Counted from the stretch's first letter, positions 17,710-26,850 are shown. The stretch: DNA of 64,000 nt from Raoultibacter massiliensis (GCF_900199545.1 NZ_LT962671.1:356398-420397); one strand, 5' to 3'. The notes: generated by a model from the letters alone, not told the origin. Numbers and translations are program-made.

Positions 17710-19404
17710 ATGGATACGATCGATACCGAATACAAGGGGGAGCCCGGCTCGCCCGACTATAAGCTCCATTCGGAGTTGACCATCGGCCGCTACTTCAAGA
17801 ACCAGGTGGCGATCGATCCCGACCACGAGTTCGTCGTGTACCCTGACCGCGCTCTGCGCTGGACGTACAAGGATTTCGATGAGCGCACCGATAACCTTGC
17901 GCGCGGCCTTTTGGCCATCGGCATGAAGCCGGGCGACCATCTGGGCGTGTGGGCGCGCAACATCCCCGACTGGCTCACGTTCATGTACGCCACCGCGAAG
18001 GCGGGCATCGTCATGGTCACGGTGAACCCGGTGTACAAGAGCCACGAGCTCGATTACGTGCTCAAGCAGTCGGATATGAAGGCTCTCTGCGTCATCGATG
18101 CCTACCGCGACGTCGATTACCTGCAGATCATTCGCGATCTCGTGCCCGAGTCGCTCACGCAAGAGCGCGGGCACCTCAAATCGGAGAACTATCCGATGCT
18201 TGAAAACCTCATCTACATGGGTCCCGAGAAGCATCGCGGGTTCTACAGCGTGCCCGAGCTGATTCTCCTCGGGGAGTACCTGCCCGACGACGCGCTGCCC
18301 GAGGCCGAGGCGCACTTCGACAACAACGACGTGGTCATGATGCAGTATACGAGCGGTACGACCGGTTTTCCGAAGGGCGTCATGCTCACGCATCGCAACA
18401 TCCTCAACAACGGATTCTACATCGGCGAGGGCCAGAAGCTCGGGCCCGACGATCGCGTGGTGTTGCCGGTGCCGTTCTTCCACTGTTTCGGCTGCGTGCT
18501 CGGAGTGATGGCAAACCTCACGCACCGATCGACCATGGTCATCGTCGAGGATTTCAACGCGGGACTCGTGCTGCAGGCGATCCACAAGGAACGGGCGACG
18601 GCCGTGTACGGCGTGCCTACCATGTTCATCGCCGAGCTCAACCATTCCGATTTCGACACGTTCGATCTCACGAGTTTGCGCACGGGCATCATGGCGGGAA
18701 GCCCGTGTCCGCCCGAGACCATGCGCGAGGTCATGGACAAGATGCATGCGACCGAGATCACGATCTGCTACGGCTTGACCGAATGCAGCCCGGTTTTTAC
18801 GCAGACCACGGTCGACGACGATATCGAGCACAAGTGCGAAACGGTCGGCCGCAAGCACGAGCCGGTGCTCGTGAAGATCGTCGATCCCGATACCGGCAAG
18901 GTATGCGGCATAGGCGAGCCTGGCGAGCTGTGCTGCAAAGGCTACAACGTGATGAAGGGCTACTACAAGATGCCAGAAGAAACCGCCAAGGTGATCGATG
19001 AGGAGGGTTACCTGCATTCGGGGGACCTCGGCACGGTCGACGAAGACGGCTACTATCGCGTGACGGGCCGCGTGAAGGATATGATCATTCGCGGCGGCGA
19101 GAACGTCTATCCGCTTGAAATAGAGAACTTCCTGCTCACTATGCCCGGTGTGCTCGATGCCCAGGTGGTCGGCATACCCGATGAGCGGCTCGGCGAGATC
19201 GTCGGCGCGTTCATCCGCACGCGGCCGGGATATGAGGATATGACAGAGGAAGATGTGCGCGCCTTTGCGATTCCGCGCATCGCGCGCTACAAAGTTCCCA
19301 AGCGCGTGTTCTTCATCGACGAGTTCCCGATGACGCCTTCGATGAAGGTACAGAAGTTCAAGCTTCGCGAGATGGCCGAGGAGTACGTGAAAGCGGGGAA
19401 GTAG
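17710..19404 (+). CDS. AMP-forming acyl-CoA ligase (564 aa)
   Basis: An ANL-superfamily adenylate-forming enzyme, which activates a carboxylic acid with ATP and CoA. The P-loop [11 protein letters not shown] is at residues 213-223; YGLTECSP, the GELCCKG region, the SGDLG...GYYRVTGR hinge and [10 protein letters not shown] near the C-terminus all follow. The catalytic Lys region is intact. The length fits FadD or fatty/aryl-acid CoA ligases. An AGGTGA site 5 bases upstream favours ATG 17710 over GTG 17701. It pairs with the XRE-cupin regulator. Substrate class (fatty or aromatic acid) is undetermined. Confidence 0.92.
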   Translation: MDTIDTEYKGEPGSPDYKLHSELTIGRYFKNQVAIDPDHEFVVYPDRALRWTYKDFDERTDNLARGLLAIGMKPGDHLGVWARNIPDWLTFMYATAKAGIVMVTVNPVYKSHELDYVLKQSDMKALCVIDAYRDVDYLQIIRDLVPESLTQERGHLKSENYPMLENLIYMGPEKHRGFYSVPELILLGEYLPDDALPEAEAHFDNNDVVMMQYTSGTTGFPKGVMLTHRNILNNGFYIGEGQKLGPDDRVVLPVPFFHCFGCVLGVMANLTHRSTMVIVEDFNAGLVLQAIHKERATAVYGVPTMFIAELNHSDFDTFDLTSLRTGIMAGSPCPPETMREVMDKMHATEITICYGLTECSPVFTQTTVDDDIEHKCETVGRKHEPVLVKIVDPDTGKVCGIGEPGELCCKGYNVMKGYYKMPEETAKVIDEEGYLHSGDLGTVDEDGYYRVTGRVKDMIIRGGENVYPLEIENFLLTMPGVLDAQVVGIPDERLGEIVGAFIRTRPGYEDMTEEDVRAFAIPRIARYKVPKRVFFIDEFPMTPSMKVQKFKLREMAEEYVKAGK

Positions 19405-19444
19405 GAGCCGCCGTTTAGCGGAAGGCGACAGCAATGTACGACCT

Positions 19445-19469
19445 GCGGGGTGCCAATGCGGCGCCCCGC
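19445..19469. terminator. Hairpin between convergent genes
   Basis: GCGGGGTGCC and GGCGCCCCGC pair with one mismatch across a short loop, between the convergent ligase and LuxR genes. No clear T tract follows on either strand. Confidence 0.45.
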
Positions 19470-19492
19470 TTCGCGTCGGCGGCTGATCGCTC

Positions 19493-19933
19493 CTATTCGC
19501 AGCCGACGGCGGGATGGGCTTCGGAGTGCTCGAGCATGGCTTTGAGTTCTTCGGAGGTATGCACGCCGAGCTTTTTGAAGATAGAGTATTTATGCGCCTT
19601 GGCGGTTGATGGCGAGATGCCGAGCGCGTTGGCGATGTAGGTGGGATTGCGCTCGTTTGCCAGATAGCGCAGGATATGGCTTTCGCGCTCGGTCAAGCCG
19701 TATTCTTTTTCCAGCGTAAGGATGGCTTTCTTACGTCTGCCGGGCGCACTGCCGCCGATGATGTCGTACAGAGGAGTGCCCGAGCGGGAGTATTCGATGT
19801 CGTCGAGCGCGTCGATGAGGTCGACAAGGTAGTGTCCCATCTGCTGCTTGCTCTCGGTTTGAGCGAGGTATCCGGGGATGGCGTTGTAGAGTATTGCTGC
19901 TGCTTCGAGCACTTTCGATTCGCTTTCTTTCAT
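19493..19933 (-). CDS. LuxR-type helix-turn-helix regulator, soluble (146 aa)
   Basis: The C-terminal half (about 75-135) is a LuxR/GerE DNA-binding domain: LTERESHILRYLANERNPTYIANALGIS, then STAKAHKYSIFKKLGVH. The N-terminal half is a short helical segment without a receiver domain or membrane helices. The ATG at 19933 has only a weak AGAAAG site. It stands at the end of the minus-strand molybdoenzyme operon and is separated from it by a strong hairpin, so it probably has its own promoter. The sequence just upstream (19958-19975) resembles the operator-like motif in front of the gene at 23571, which makes it the best candidate regulator of the 20166-26842 module. Confidence 0.88.
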   Translation of the reverse strand: MKESESKVLEAAAILYNAIPGYLAQTESKQQMGHYLVDLIDALDDIEYSRSGTPLYDIIGGSAPGRRKKAILTLEKEYGLTERESHILRYLANERNPTYIANALGISPSTAKAHKYSIFKKLGVHTSEELKAMLEHSEAHPAVGCE

Positions 19934-19957
19934 GGTGCATGCTTTCTGTAAGAAATA

Positions 19958-19975
19958 ATACTGATAGGTATTATA
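19958..19975. promoter_or_regulatory. Operator-like motif upstream of the LuxR gene
   Basis: ATACTGATAGGTATTAT here matches ATACTAAAAGGTATTAT at 23492-23508 in 15 of 17 positions. It lies about 25 bases upstream of the LuxR start. A binding site is inferred, not shown. Confidence 0.45.
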
Positions 19976-20080
19976 AATAGTAACGTGGAACGATGATTCA
20001 TGAAAGCATTCTTTTTCTTGAAAAACGCTATTTTGGTTGGCGCGCTTAAAATAAGAGTTTTTAACAGGGGTTATCAATGC

Positions 20081-20112
20081 AGAAAGATCCCTTGCCCCCA
20101 AGGGATCTTTCT
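20081..20112. terminator. Strong hairpin ending the minus-strand molybdoenzyme operon
   Basis: A perfect 14-bp stem, AGAAAGATCCCTTG and its complement, closes a CCCC loop. It lies between the 4Fe-4S gene and the LuxR gene. The stem itself provides a TTTCT stretch on either strand. Confidence 0.72.
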
Positions 20113-20165
20113 GTTGACGCTTCGATAATCTGATCCATGGAGTATTAGGCCATGGAAACCAGGCC

Positions 20166-20498
20166 TTACGGGATGAAGCAGGTAACCTTGTTTCCGTGCT
20201 CGGCCATTTTGGCCGAAAGCTCTTCGACGGGCACGAGTTCCATGCACTGGGCGAGGCAATGGTGAACGCATGCAGGCTTTTTGCCTGCGGCAACGCGGTC
20301 CTCGCACAGATCGCACAGGTCGGAGGGAACGGGGACGTAATCCCAAAGCCACTTGTCCTTCATTTTCACGGGGCCCATTTCGTTGAGCTTGATGCCCCAT
20401 TCGTCGAGCGGGATATCGTGCTCCTTGCGGCACGAAACTTCGCATACGTGGCAGCCGGTGCAGTACTTGTAATCGATCAACAAGGCGTACTCGTTCAT
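20166..20498 (-). CDS. Short 4Fe-4S dicluster electron-transfer subunit (110 aa)
   Basis: It starts one base after the stop of the molybdoenzyme, with AAGGAGG upstream. It has two cysteine quartets: CTGCHVCEVSC near residue 13, and C-x2-C-x10-C-x3-C near residues 62-80. It has no membrane helix or signal. It is the likely electron donor for the 20500-22830 enzyme. It has the same layout as the five other short partners here. Confidence 0.93.
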   Translation of the reverse strand: MNEYALLIDYKYCTGCHVCEVSCRKEHDIPLDEWGIKLNEMGPVKMKDKWLWDYVPVPSDLCDLCEDRVAAGKKPACVHHCLAQCMELVPVEELSAKMAEHGNKVTCFIP

Positions 20499-20499
20499 G

Positions 20500-22830
20500 C
20501 TAGACCTCCTTCCTTGCTGCTACGGGGCTTGCGGGGTCGGTGCCGATCGCGCCTTCGACGGTATCGGGGCTCAAGGTGCCGAGCGCATCGAGGCTGTCAA
20601 CTTTGGATATCTTGCATAAGACGTTTTTGAACGGCGCGCCGAATCCGATGCGCCCGATGGCGCGATGAGGAATGAGGCTGTTGATGTTCGCCTTCCATAC
20701 GCCGTTGAGGTTTGGGGCTTCTGCGTCTTGCTCGGGGAACCACCAGCCGTGCTGCGCATGAATGACGCGCGGATCGACGATGGTTGTGATCTTGGCTTTC
20801 TCGATGGCCTTGCCAAGCGGGTTTTCGATGCACACCCAGTCGCCGTCTTCGATACCGTACTTCGCTGCGGTTTCGGGGTGTATCTGCACGAGAGGATTGG
20901 GCATGATGGCGCGCAGCGACGGAACCTGACGGTGCTCGGAGTGGAACGAAGTCGTCTCACGGCCGCCCGTGGTCATGATGAGCGGGTATTCTTCTGCCAG
21001 ATCGGGCCTGCTGTAGGGTGTCAGCGCGTTTTCCTCGAAATAGGGAAGCGGGTCTTCGCCCCAGTCCTCGTAGAGGCTCGAGCACAGCTCGACGAGACCC
21101 GTGGGGGTGTTGAAGCCCGGTTCCCCGTCGGGGCGCAAGAGCCCCTTCTCGTATTTGCGGTACTCGAAATCCATCTGGAGCCAACCGTCGTTCTGGAGGT
21201 CTTCGAACGTCATATCCACGCCGCCGTTGTGCAGCTGCTCGGTGAAGAAGTCGGCAACGTTATCCCATGGCCAAGCCTGGGGGTTCAAGCGCTTGCCCAC
21301 CAAGAAGTCGATCTCGAGATCCGATTTGCAGTCGCCTACTTCGACGCATTTGTTCATGGCCATAACCATGTGCGTGTTGCGGCCGAAGTGGGGTAGCACC
21401 ATACCGTCGTGCTCGGCGAAGGTAGTAACGGGTAAAAACAGGTCGCACAATCCCATGGCGGTCGGCGTCATGAAGACGTCTTGGCATACGTTGAACTCCA
21501 TTTTTTCGAGCGCCTTGAACCAGCGCTTGCCCTGGGCGTTCGTCGTGTTGGCGATGCCGTTGGTTGCGTAGAACCATGCCATCTTGAGCGGGTAGGGCTC
21601 GTCGGTTTCAAGCGTATCGAGGATGCAATCAGGATGTGCGATGAGATGCGCTGCGCGGAACCCTTTGTACTTCGGATCGGTGATCTGCTTCTCGAGCATG
21701 CCAGGAGGCAGCTGTTGGGCGCATTCGTAGCGCCATTTGCCCATGAAACTTGCGGGTACGGCAAGCGTGACGCCGCCCGGCACGTCGAGATCGCCGAGGA
21801 TCGCGGCCAAGATGAGCACGGTGTGGCCTGCCTGCACACCGTTGCTGTTCGTGTCGATGGCGAGTCCCCACATGAACGAGGATGGGTGGTTGGTGGCGAT
21901 GGCGCGCGTTGCTGCCGCGATAGTCTCGGCGGGAACCCAGGTGATCTCCTCGACTTTGTCGAGGGGGTATTCGGCTGCCCGCTCTTTGAGCTCGTCGAAT
22001 CCGTAGCACCAGTTTTCCACGAAATCGTGGTCGTAGAGGTCTTCTTGGATGACGAGGTTGATCATGCCGAGGCCGAGCGCGGCATCGGTGCCGGGGCGCA
22101 GCTGCAGGTGGTAATCGGCGTGCGCGGCCATCCAGGTGACGCGGGGATCGATGACGACGTATTTGGATCCGCGCTTCATCAGGTCGATAAGGGTATGGCC
22201 GAAGAATCCGTCCGGGTTCGAGAAGAGCGGATCCTTGCCCCAGAGTACGATGTATTTCGGCACCTCGTAGCGCGGGTCGTCGAATCGATCGGGGAAGAAC
22301 GCCGCATAATCGAGTTCGGGATACCCGGCTCCCAGAATAAAGTCGGCCACCGAGCAGCGAGGCCCATAGCATGAATCGCCGCTCATCGGGAAACACGAGT
22401 TGGGCGTTCCGAGTGCAGCGTAGGCCAGCGGCGTTTTGTACAGCGTCGCCTCGCGGCCGGTTCCCTGAAACGCTACGATGGATTCGGCGCCCCAGTTCTC
22501 CTTGACGTAGGCCACTTTCTCCTCGATGATGTCGAGTGCCTCATCCCAGGTAATCGCCGTCCAGGCATCTTTTCCGCGATCTTCCCGCTTACGGGTGAGC
22601 GGGGTCAGGATGCGCTTTTCGTTGTACATGTACTCGGGAAGCGTCAGGCAGCGCACGCACAGGCGCCCCTGTGTGATGGGGTGGTCGGGATCGCCCTCGA
22701 CGTCGACGACTTTGCCGTCTTTGACCGTGAGGTACATGCCGCATCCCACAGGATGGTCGCCCGGCGGGGACCATGCGCAGGTGCGGCACTTGACAACGCC
22801 ATCACCGCAATCGATTATCCTTTCCGACAT
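20500..22830 (-). CDS. Molybdopterin oxidoreductase, DMSO reductase family, catalytic subunit (776 aa)
   Basis: It has no Tat signal. The N-terminal cluster site differs from the paralogs: C15-x2-C18, then SPPGDHPVGC with Asp25 where the others have Cys, C30, and C58-x2-C61. A QGTGREATLY loop and LGTPNSCFPMSGDSCYGPR follow, with the last Cys the likely Mo ligand. The C-terminal domain has SFHSEHRQ and HGWWFPE. The start has a GGAGAGAGGAG site. Upstream in the same direction is a class B Cys-rich gene, and downstream is the 4Fe-4S partner, giving a three-gene unit. The substrate is unknown; it is catechol-dehydroxylase-like at family level. Confidence 0.93.
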   Translation of the reverse strand: MSERIIDCGDGVVKCRTCAWSPPGDHPVGCGMYLTVKDGKVVDVEGDPDHPITQGRLCVRCLTLPEYMYNEKRILTPLTRKREDRGKDAWTAITWDEALDIIEEKVAYVKENWGAESIVAFQGTGREATLYKTPLAYAALGTPNSCFPMSGDSCYGPRCSVADFILGAGYPELDYAAFFPDRFDDPRYEVPKYIVLWGKDPLFSNPDGFFGHTLIDLMKRGSKYVVIDPRVTWMAAHADYHLQLRPGTDAALGLGMINLVIQEDLYDHDFVENWCYGFDELKERAAEYPLDKVEEITWVPAETIAAATRAIATNHPSSFMWGLAIDTNSNGVQAGHTVLILAAILGDLDVPGGVTLAVPASFMGKWRYECAQQLPPGMLEKQITDPKYKGFRAAHLIAHPDCILDTLETDEPYPLKMAWFYATNGIANTTNAQGKRWFKALEKMEFNVCQDVFMTPTAMGLCDLFLPVTTFAEHDGMVLPHFGRNTHMVMAMNKCVEVGDCKSDLEIDFLVGKRLNPQAWPWDNVADFFTEQLHNGGVDMTFEDLQNDGWLQMDFEYRKYEKGLLRPDGEPGFNTPTGLVELCSSLYEDWGEDPLPYFEENALTPYSRPDLAEEYPLIMTTGGRETTSFHSEHRQVPSLRAIMPNPLVQIHPETAAKYGIEDGDWVCIENPLGKAIEKAKITTIVDPRVIHAQHGWWFPEQDAEAPNLNGVWKANINSLIPHRAIGRIGFGAPFKNVLCKISKVDSLDALGTLSPDTVEGAIGTDPASPVAARKEV

Positions 22831-22962
22831 AATCTCTCCTCTCTCCTTGTTCTCGTTCTCGTCTTGTTGTATGCAGTGCGTCTGGGTAGGGTTTTTTTAT
22901 TCGAAAGCGCTAGGAACCCGGATTGCCTCAGACGGGATGCCGATGGATCGAACCCTCTTCGG

Positions 22963-23208
22963 CTAGGCGCCGGGGGTTTTCGGGGGCTGCGCTTTCGGGG
23001 CGGCGGGTGCCGCGGGGGCGCCGGGGGCTTTTGGAGCCGCCGGGGAAGCGGGGGTCGGTGCTTGAGGGGATGCGCTTTCGATGCCCTCCGTCGAGGTTTT
23101 GCAGAAGGGGCATTTCGAGGGAAGCTGCCCGGCAACGCGATTGATGCGCTTCCCGCATGAGGGGCACACGACGGGCGGTAGTTCTGTTTCGGCTGGTCTG
23201 AAGCACAT
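22963..23208 (-). CDS. Small zinc-ribbon protein with Pro/Ala-rich tail, class B (81 aa)
   Basis: It begins MCFRPAETELPP and carries a CPSCG...CPFCK zinc-ribbon (residues about 15-36). It then runs into a 40-residue tail of Ala, Pro and Lys in a loose three-residue period ending mostly in Pro. The start has an AGAAAGG site, and an upstream in-frame ATG is less well placed. It lies 132 bases upstream of the 22830 molybdoenzyme. It shares its first six residues with the proteins at 23571 and 49853. The role is unknown. Confidence 0.82.
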   Translation of the reverse strand: MCFRPAETELPPVVCPSCGKRINRVAGQLPSKCPFCKTSTEGIESASPQAPTPASPAAPKAPGAPAAPAAPKAQPPKTPGA

Positions 23209-23570
23209 GGGAGTACCTTTCTCGCGGAAGTTGTGTCCGATGATCGAAGCCATACCTAATCTAATAAGTATTAGAGTATGAAATCTGATGAGAATAAAAT
23301 AATACTAATCCTTCCTATTGAATAGTACCAAATAGGATTAGATATTATACTTTTTTATAAATAGTTGATATGGACTAATAGAGGTTTAAGGCTACAAATC
23401 TTAGTATTTGATCAGGTAAAATATAGCCACATCACGATAAACAGCCGTTATATTATTCTTAAAATAAAATAAATATACCTCTTGTCGAGTCATACTAAAA
23501 GGTATTATTTTGATCACGTCAACTAAGACGATAAAGACTAGTACTAAAAGGTTTACTTTAGGAGTTGTCC
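23209..23570. promoter_or_regulatory. AT-rich divergent control region with several operator-like repeats
   Basis: This 362-bp stretch is far richer in A and T than the rest of the window and separates two divergent Cys-rich/molybdoenzyme units. It holds CTAATA-AG-TATTAG within CATAC...GTATG (23251-23280), an inverted pair AATACTAATCCT/AGGATTAGATATT (about 23300-23345), and two direct TACTAAAAGGT copies (23493-23503 and 23542-23552). An ACTAATAGAGGTTTA variant lies near 23375-23389. No gene is seen in it. It probably binds one or more regulators acting in both directions. Confidence 0.65.
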
Positions 23571-23819
23571 ATGTGTTTCAGACCAGCAGCAGTTTCCATG
23601 ACCGTTACCTGTCCGAAGTGCGGTGCAGAATGCGCGCTTGACGCAAAGACGTGCTCTGCATGCGGAGCCGATCTTCCCAACACCCCCTCGATGCCCGGAG
23701 CCCCTGGAGCCCCCGGAGCCCCTGGTGCTCCCTCGACGCCGGGTATGCCGGCAGCGCCCGGTGCACCGGCGAAACCGAGCGCCCCTGGGGCGCCGAAGGC
23801 TCCCGGGGCGCCACGATAG
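23571..23819 (+). CDS. Small zinc-ribbon protein with collagen-like x-x-Pro tail, class B (82 aa)
   Basis: It begins MCFRPAAVSM. Its zinc-ribbon is CPKCGAEC...CSACGADLP (about residues 13-36). After that, essentially the whole tail is a period-3 repeat with Pro in every third position (about 15 triplets, most often G-A-P), like a short bacterial collagen-type or polyproline stretch. AGGAG lies 7 bases before the ATG. It is 106 bases upstream of the 23926 molybdoenzyme and faces its counterpart at 22963-23208. The function is unknown. Confidence 0.83.
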   Translation: MCFRPAAVSMTVTCPKCGAECALDAKTCSACGADLPNTPSMPGAPGAPGAPGAPSTPGMPAAPGAPAKPSAPGAPKAPGAPR

Positions 23820-23925
23820 AAAGCTTTCGAAAAGGCGCAGGTTTTTTAGCATCCCGCTGCCTTTTCGGTTGCCTTGCGAGTTTCCTCACAACCATCGAAG
23901 ACGAATACGAGAGAAAGGGAGGAGC

Positions 23926-26454
23926 ATGGATTATCAAGAATTCCTCGATTCGGTAGACCGCGAGGCCTACCATGAGGGCGAATGGCGGTGGCAGGAGGGC
24001 GAATACACCGTCACCCGCACAAACCACTGGTCGCCGCCCGGATGCCATAACGGCTGCGGTGTGCTGCTGTACGTGGACAAGGAAGGCAAGCTCGCTCACA
24101 TTGAGGGCGATCCGCTGGCTCCGTTCAACGGCGGTAAGCTTTGCATGCGCTGTCTCGACATGGTGGAGGCAGTCAACCATCCCGACCGCTTGAAGTACCC
24201 CATGCGCCGTGCGGGTAAGCGCGGGGAAAACAAATGGGAGCGTATTTCATGGGACGAGGCCTACGAGGAAATCGTCGAAAAGGTCAATGCCGTCAAACGC
24301 GATTTCGGATCCCATACCATCCTGTTCGTGCACGGCACCGGCCGCAACATAGGATGGCAGCTGCCGCTTTTCGCTTCGACGGCGCTCGAGACGCCGAACG
24401 TCTGCAATTTCGGCTTTACCGGTTTCGCCTGCTACCTCCCTCGCATGATCGGCGCTTCCGCCAAAATGGGCGAGATGACCATCATCGACGTATCCGAAAC
24501 GCACGAACAGCGCTACGCCGATCCTTCGTTCAAGCGCCCTGAGGTTATCATGGTTTGGGGCAACGAGCCGCTTAAGGCGAACGCCGACGGGTTCTTGGGC
24601 CATTGGATCCTCGAGTGCATGCAGATGGGCACGAAGATCATCTCCATCGATCCTCGCCTCACTTGGCTCGGTGCGAAAGCCGAGTATTGGCTGCAAGTGC
24701 GGCCCGGCACCGATGGCGCCCTCGGTATCGCTATGCTCAACACCATCATCAACGAGGATCTGGTCGACCATGAGTTCATCGATCTGTGGTGCTACGGCTA
24801 CGAGCAGCTTGTCGAATCCGTGCAGGGCAAGGACGCCGATTGGGCGGCCGAGATCTGCGGCCTCGATGCCGACGACATCCGCGGCGCGGCGCGACTGTAC
24901 GCAACGGCCGAGAACGCGTCCATCCAATGGGGTCTTGCGTTCGAGCAGCAGCTCTCGGCTCTCGGCGTTACCGCCGCAGCATGCGACCTCATGGGTGTGA
25001 CGGGCAATATCGACAATCCCGGCGGCAACCTGCTCATCAAATGCGCATTCGATATTGAAAAGCGCTACGGCTTGGGCGATTTCAAGATCCCGCGCGAAAA
25101 CTACGCCGGAAAACTCACCTTGTCGGCGGGCATTGAATCGTCGGACATCGTGGCCTGCGCCTCCTCCGACGCGCTTTTGCACGCGGTTGAAACGGGCGAG
25201 CCCTTCATGCCTCAGATCATCTGGCTGCAAAGCGCCAATCCTCTTTCGTGCTCGGGCATGGACGCACCGCGTATGTACGAGGCTATAAACAAGATTCCGT
25301 ATTGCGTGGTGGCCGATCCGTTCATGACGCCGACGGCGGTTGCCCATGCAGATATCGTGCTGCCCGTCGCCATGAGCTGCGAGCGCAACTCCGTCCGTAC
25401 TTGGTGGACGCCCGCCCGCTCGATCTCCAAATGCACGAGTTACTACGAGTCGAAATCCGACGAGCAGATCATTCTCGAACTCGGCCGTCTGCTCAAGCCC
25501 GAGAACTGGCCGTGGAAAGACGACAAGGAGCTTTCCACGTGGTATCTCACCGACCAGTACGCCGAAGGCGGCACCCGTTACGAAGGCGATTTCGAAGAGC
25601 TGCAGGCGCGGGGCGGCTATAAGTACGACCCGTGGGACGCCGAGTACTACAAGTACGAGAAGGGCATGTGCCGACCGGACGGTCAACCTGGATTTGATAC
25701 GGCTACCGGCCGATTCGAGTTTTGGAGCTGGGGATACAATCACTGGGGCGTCGATCCGATGCCGTATCATCTCGAGCCGAAGGACAGCCCCGTCTCAACA
25801 CCCGAGAAGTTCGAGGAGTATCCGTTCATTGCGACGTCGGGCGGCCGATCCTACGAGTTCTTCCATTCCGAACATCGCCAGCTCGAGACCATGCGCGAAT
25901 TCCATCCGTGGCCGCTTGTCACCATCCACCCGGATGCCGCTGCCGAATACGGCATCGAGGATGGCGATTGGGTGTGGATCGAGACCACGCATGGCCGCTG
26001 CCGACAGAAGGCGTTTCTGTTCCCCGGCATCAAGCGCGACACCATTCATCTGGAGCATGCGTGGTGGTATCCGGAGGAGGAGCCTGCCGAGCCGAGCCTG
26101 TACGGCACATTCGATTCCAACATCAACAACATGGCTTTGAACTTCGAGACCGGCCAGGGTGGCATCGGCTCGGGCATCAAAAGCTTCCTCGCCAAGATTT
26201 ACAAATATCAAGAGGGCGATCAGATGCCGGGCGAGAAGGTAACGCGCGAAGGCGGCTGGGGCGATTACATTCCCGGCGTCATGGCTGGCGATAAGGAGTC
26301 TGCCGAGAAGCAGGCGGCCGAGGGCAACGACGCGCTGCAAAAGCAGCTCGAGAACGCGCGACGCGTTCAGAGCCTCAAGGTGAAAGACGCCGATATGCAA
26401 GGACGCAACGCGCTCGAGTATGCCAAGGAGCATGCCGACGAGGTTATCAAATAG
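23926..26454 (+). CDS. Molybdopterin oxidoreductase, DMSO reductase family, catalytic subunit (842 aa)
   Basis: The start was chosen for GGGAGGAG 5 bases upstream; longer frames run back into the zinc-ribbon gene. It has no Tat signal. The cluster site is C40-x3-C44 and C73-x2-C76. An HGTGRNIGW loop and FTGFACYLPR follow, with the Cys the likely Mo ligand. The C-terminal domain has FFHSEHRQ and an HAWWYPE variant of the usual HGWWFPE. The last about 70 residues form a charged, Gln/Glu/Lys-rich extension not seen in the shorter paralogs. It is most similar to the enzyme at 1-2290. Its partner starts 37 bases downstream. The substrate is unknown. Confidence 0.94.
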   Translation: MDYQEFLDSVDREAYHEGEWRWQEGEYTVTRTNHWSPPGCHNGCGVLLYVDKEGKLAHIEGDPLAPFNGGKLCMRCLDMVEAVNHPDRLKYPMRRAGKRGENKWERISWDEAYEEIVEKVNAVKRDFGSHTILFVHGTGRNIGWQLPLFASTALETPNVCNFGFTGFACYLPRMIGASAKMGEMTIIDVSETHEQRYADPSFKRPEVIMVWGNEPLKANADGFLGHWILECMQMGTKIISIDPRLTWLGAKAEYWLQVRPGTDGALGIAMLNTIINEDLVDHEFIDLWCYGYEQLVESVQGKDADWAAEICGLDADDIRGAARLYATAENASIQWGLAFEQQLSALGVTAAACDLMGVTGNIDNPGGNLLIKCAFDIEKRYGLGDFKIPRENYAGKLTLSAGIESSDIVACASSDALLHAVETGEPFMPQIIWLQSANPLSCSGMDAPRMYEAINKIPYCVVADPFMTPTAVAHADIVLPVAMSCERNSVRTWWTPARSISKCTSYYESKSDEQIILELGRLLKPENWPWKDDKELSTWYLTDQYAEGGTRYEGDFEELQARGGYKYDPWDAEYYKYEKGMCRPDGQPGFDTATGRFEFWSWGYNHWGVDPMPYHLEPKDSPVSTPEKFEEYPFIATSGGRSYEFFHSEHRQLETMREFHPWPLVTIHPDAAAEYGIEDGDWVWIETTHGRCRQKAFLFPGIKRDTIHLEHAWWYPEEEPAEPSLYGTFDSNINNMALNFETGQGGIGSGIKSFLAKIYKYQEGDQMPGEKVTREGGWGDYIPGVMAGDKESAEKQAAEGNDALQKQLENARRVQSLKVKDADMQGRNALEYAKEHADEVIK

Positions 26455-26491
26455 AGGACCGCGAAGTTTAGAGAAAAGGAGGCGAACAACC

Positions 26492-26842
26492 GTGACCAAG
26501 GCGATTCTCGTCAATTACGACTACTGCACAGGGTGCCACTCCTGCGAAGTGGCGTGCAAAAAGATTCTCGATCTGCCGAAAGGCGAGTTCGGCATCAAGG
26601 TGTGCGAAGTGGGACCGTTCCAATACAGCGAGCGCGAGGGCGTGAAGGGCATCTGGGAGTGGACGTACATGCCTGTGATCACCCAGGCGTGCGACATGTG
26701 CGCCGAGCGTACCGAGCAGGGCAAGATGCCCATGTGCGTGCAGCACTGCCAAGCGTGGTGCATGTACTACGGCGAGGCTGAGGAGCTTGTCAAGAAGATG
26801 GACGGCCAAACCCGCTGGTCGCTTGTAACCGTCAAAGAATAA
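26492..26842 (+). CDS. Short 4Fe-4S dicluster electron-transfer subunit, GTG start (116 aa)
   Basis: AAGGAGG lies 9 bases before a GTG at 26492, so that start was preferred to upstream in-frame ATG codons inside the preceding gene. It has CTGCHSCEVAC near residue 12 and a C-x2-C-x10-C-x3-C group near residues 70-88, suited to two [4Fe-4S] clusters. It is strongly similar to the 2291-2629 protein. It is the likely electron donor for the enzyme at 23926. Confidence 0.92.
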   Translation: MTKAILVNYDYCTGCHSCEVACKKILDLPKGEFGIKVCEVGPFQYSEREGVKGIWEWTYMPVITQACDMCAERTEQGKMPMCVQHCQAWCMYYGEAEELVKKMDGQTRWSLVTVKE

Positions 26843-26850
26843 TGGGGATT

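Noticed and set aside
17236..19434. A 732-codon minus-strand open frame opposite the acyl-CoA ligase
   Set aside because: The ligase has all family motifs; the antisense product has none.
20081..20112. An attachment site or IS end suggested by the perfect 14-bp inverted repeat
   Set aside because: A 4-base loop and the position after an operon end fit a terminator; no transposase or integrase is present.
23209..23570. A CRISPR-like or tandem repeat in the AT-rich region
   Set aside because: The motifs are short, degenerate and irregularly spaced; they look like operator sites, with no repeat-spacer pattern.
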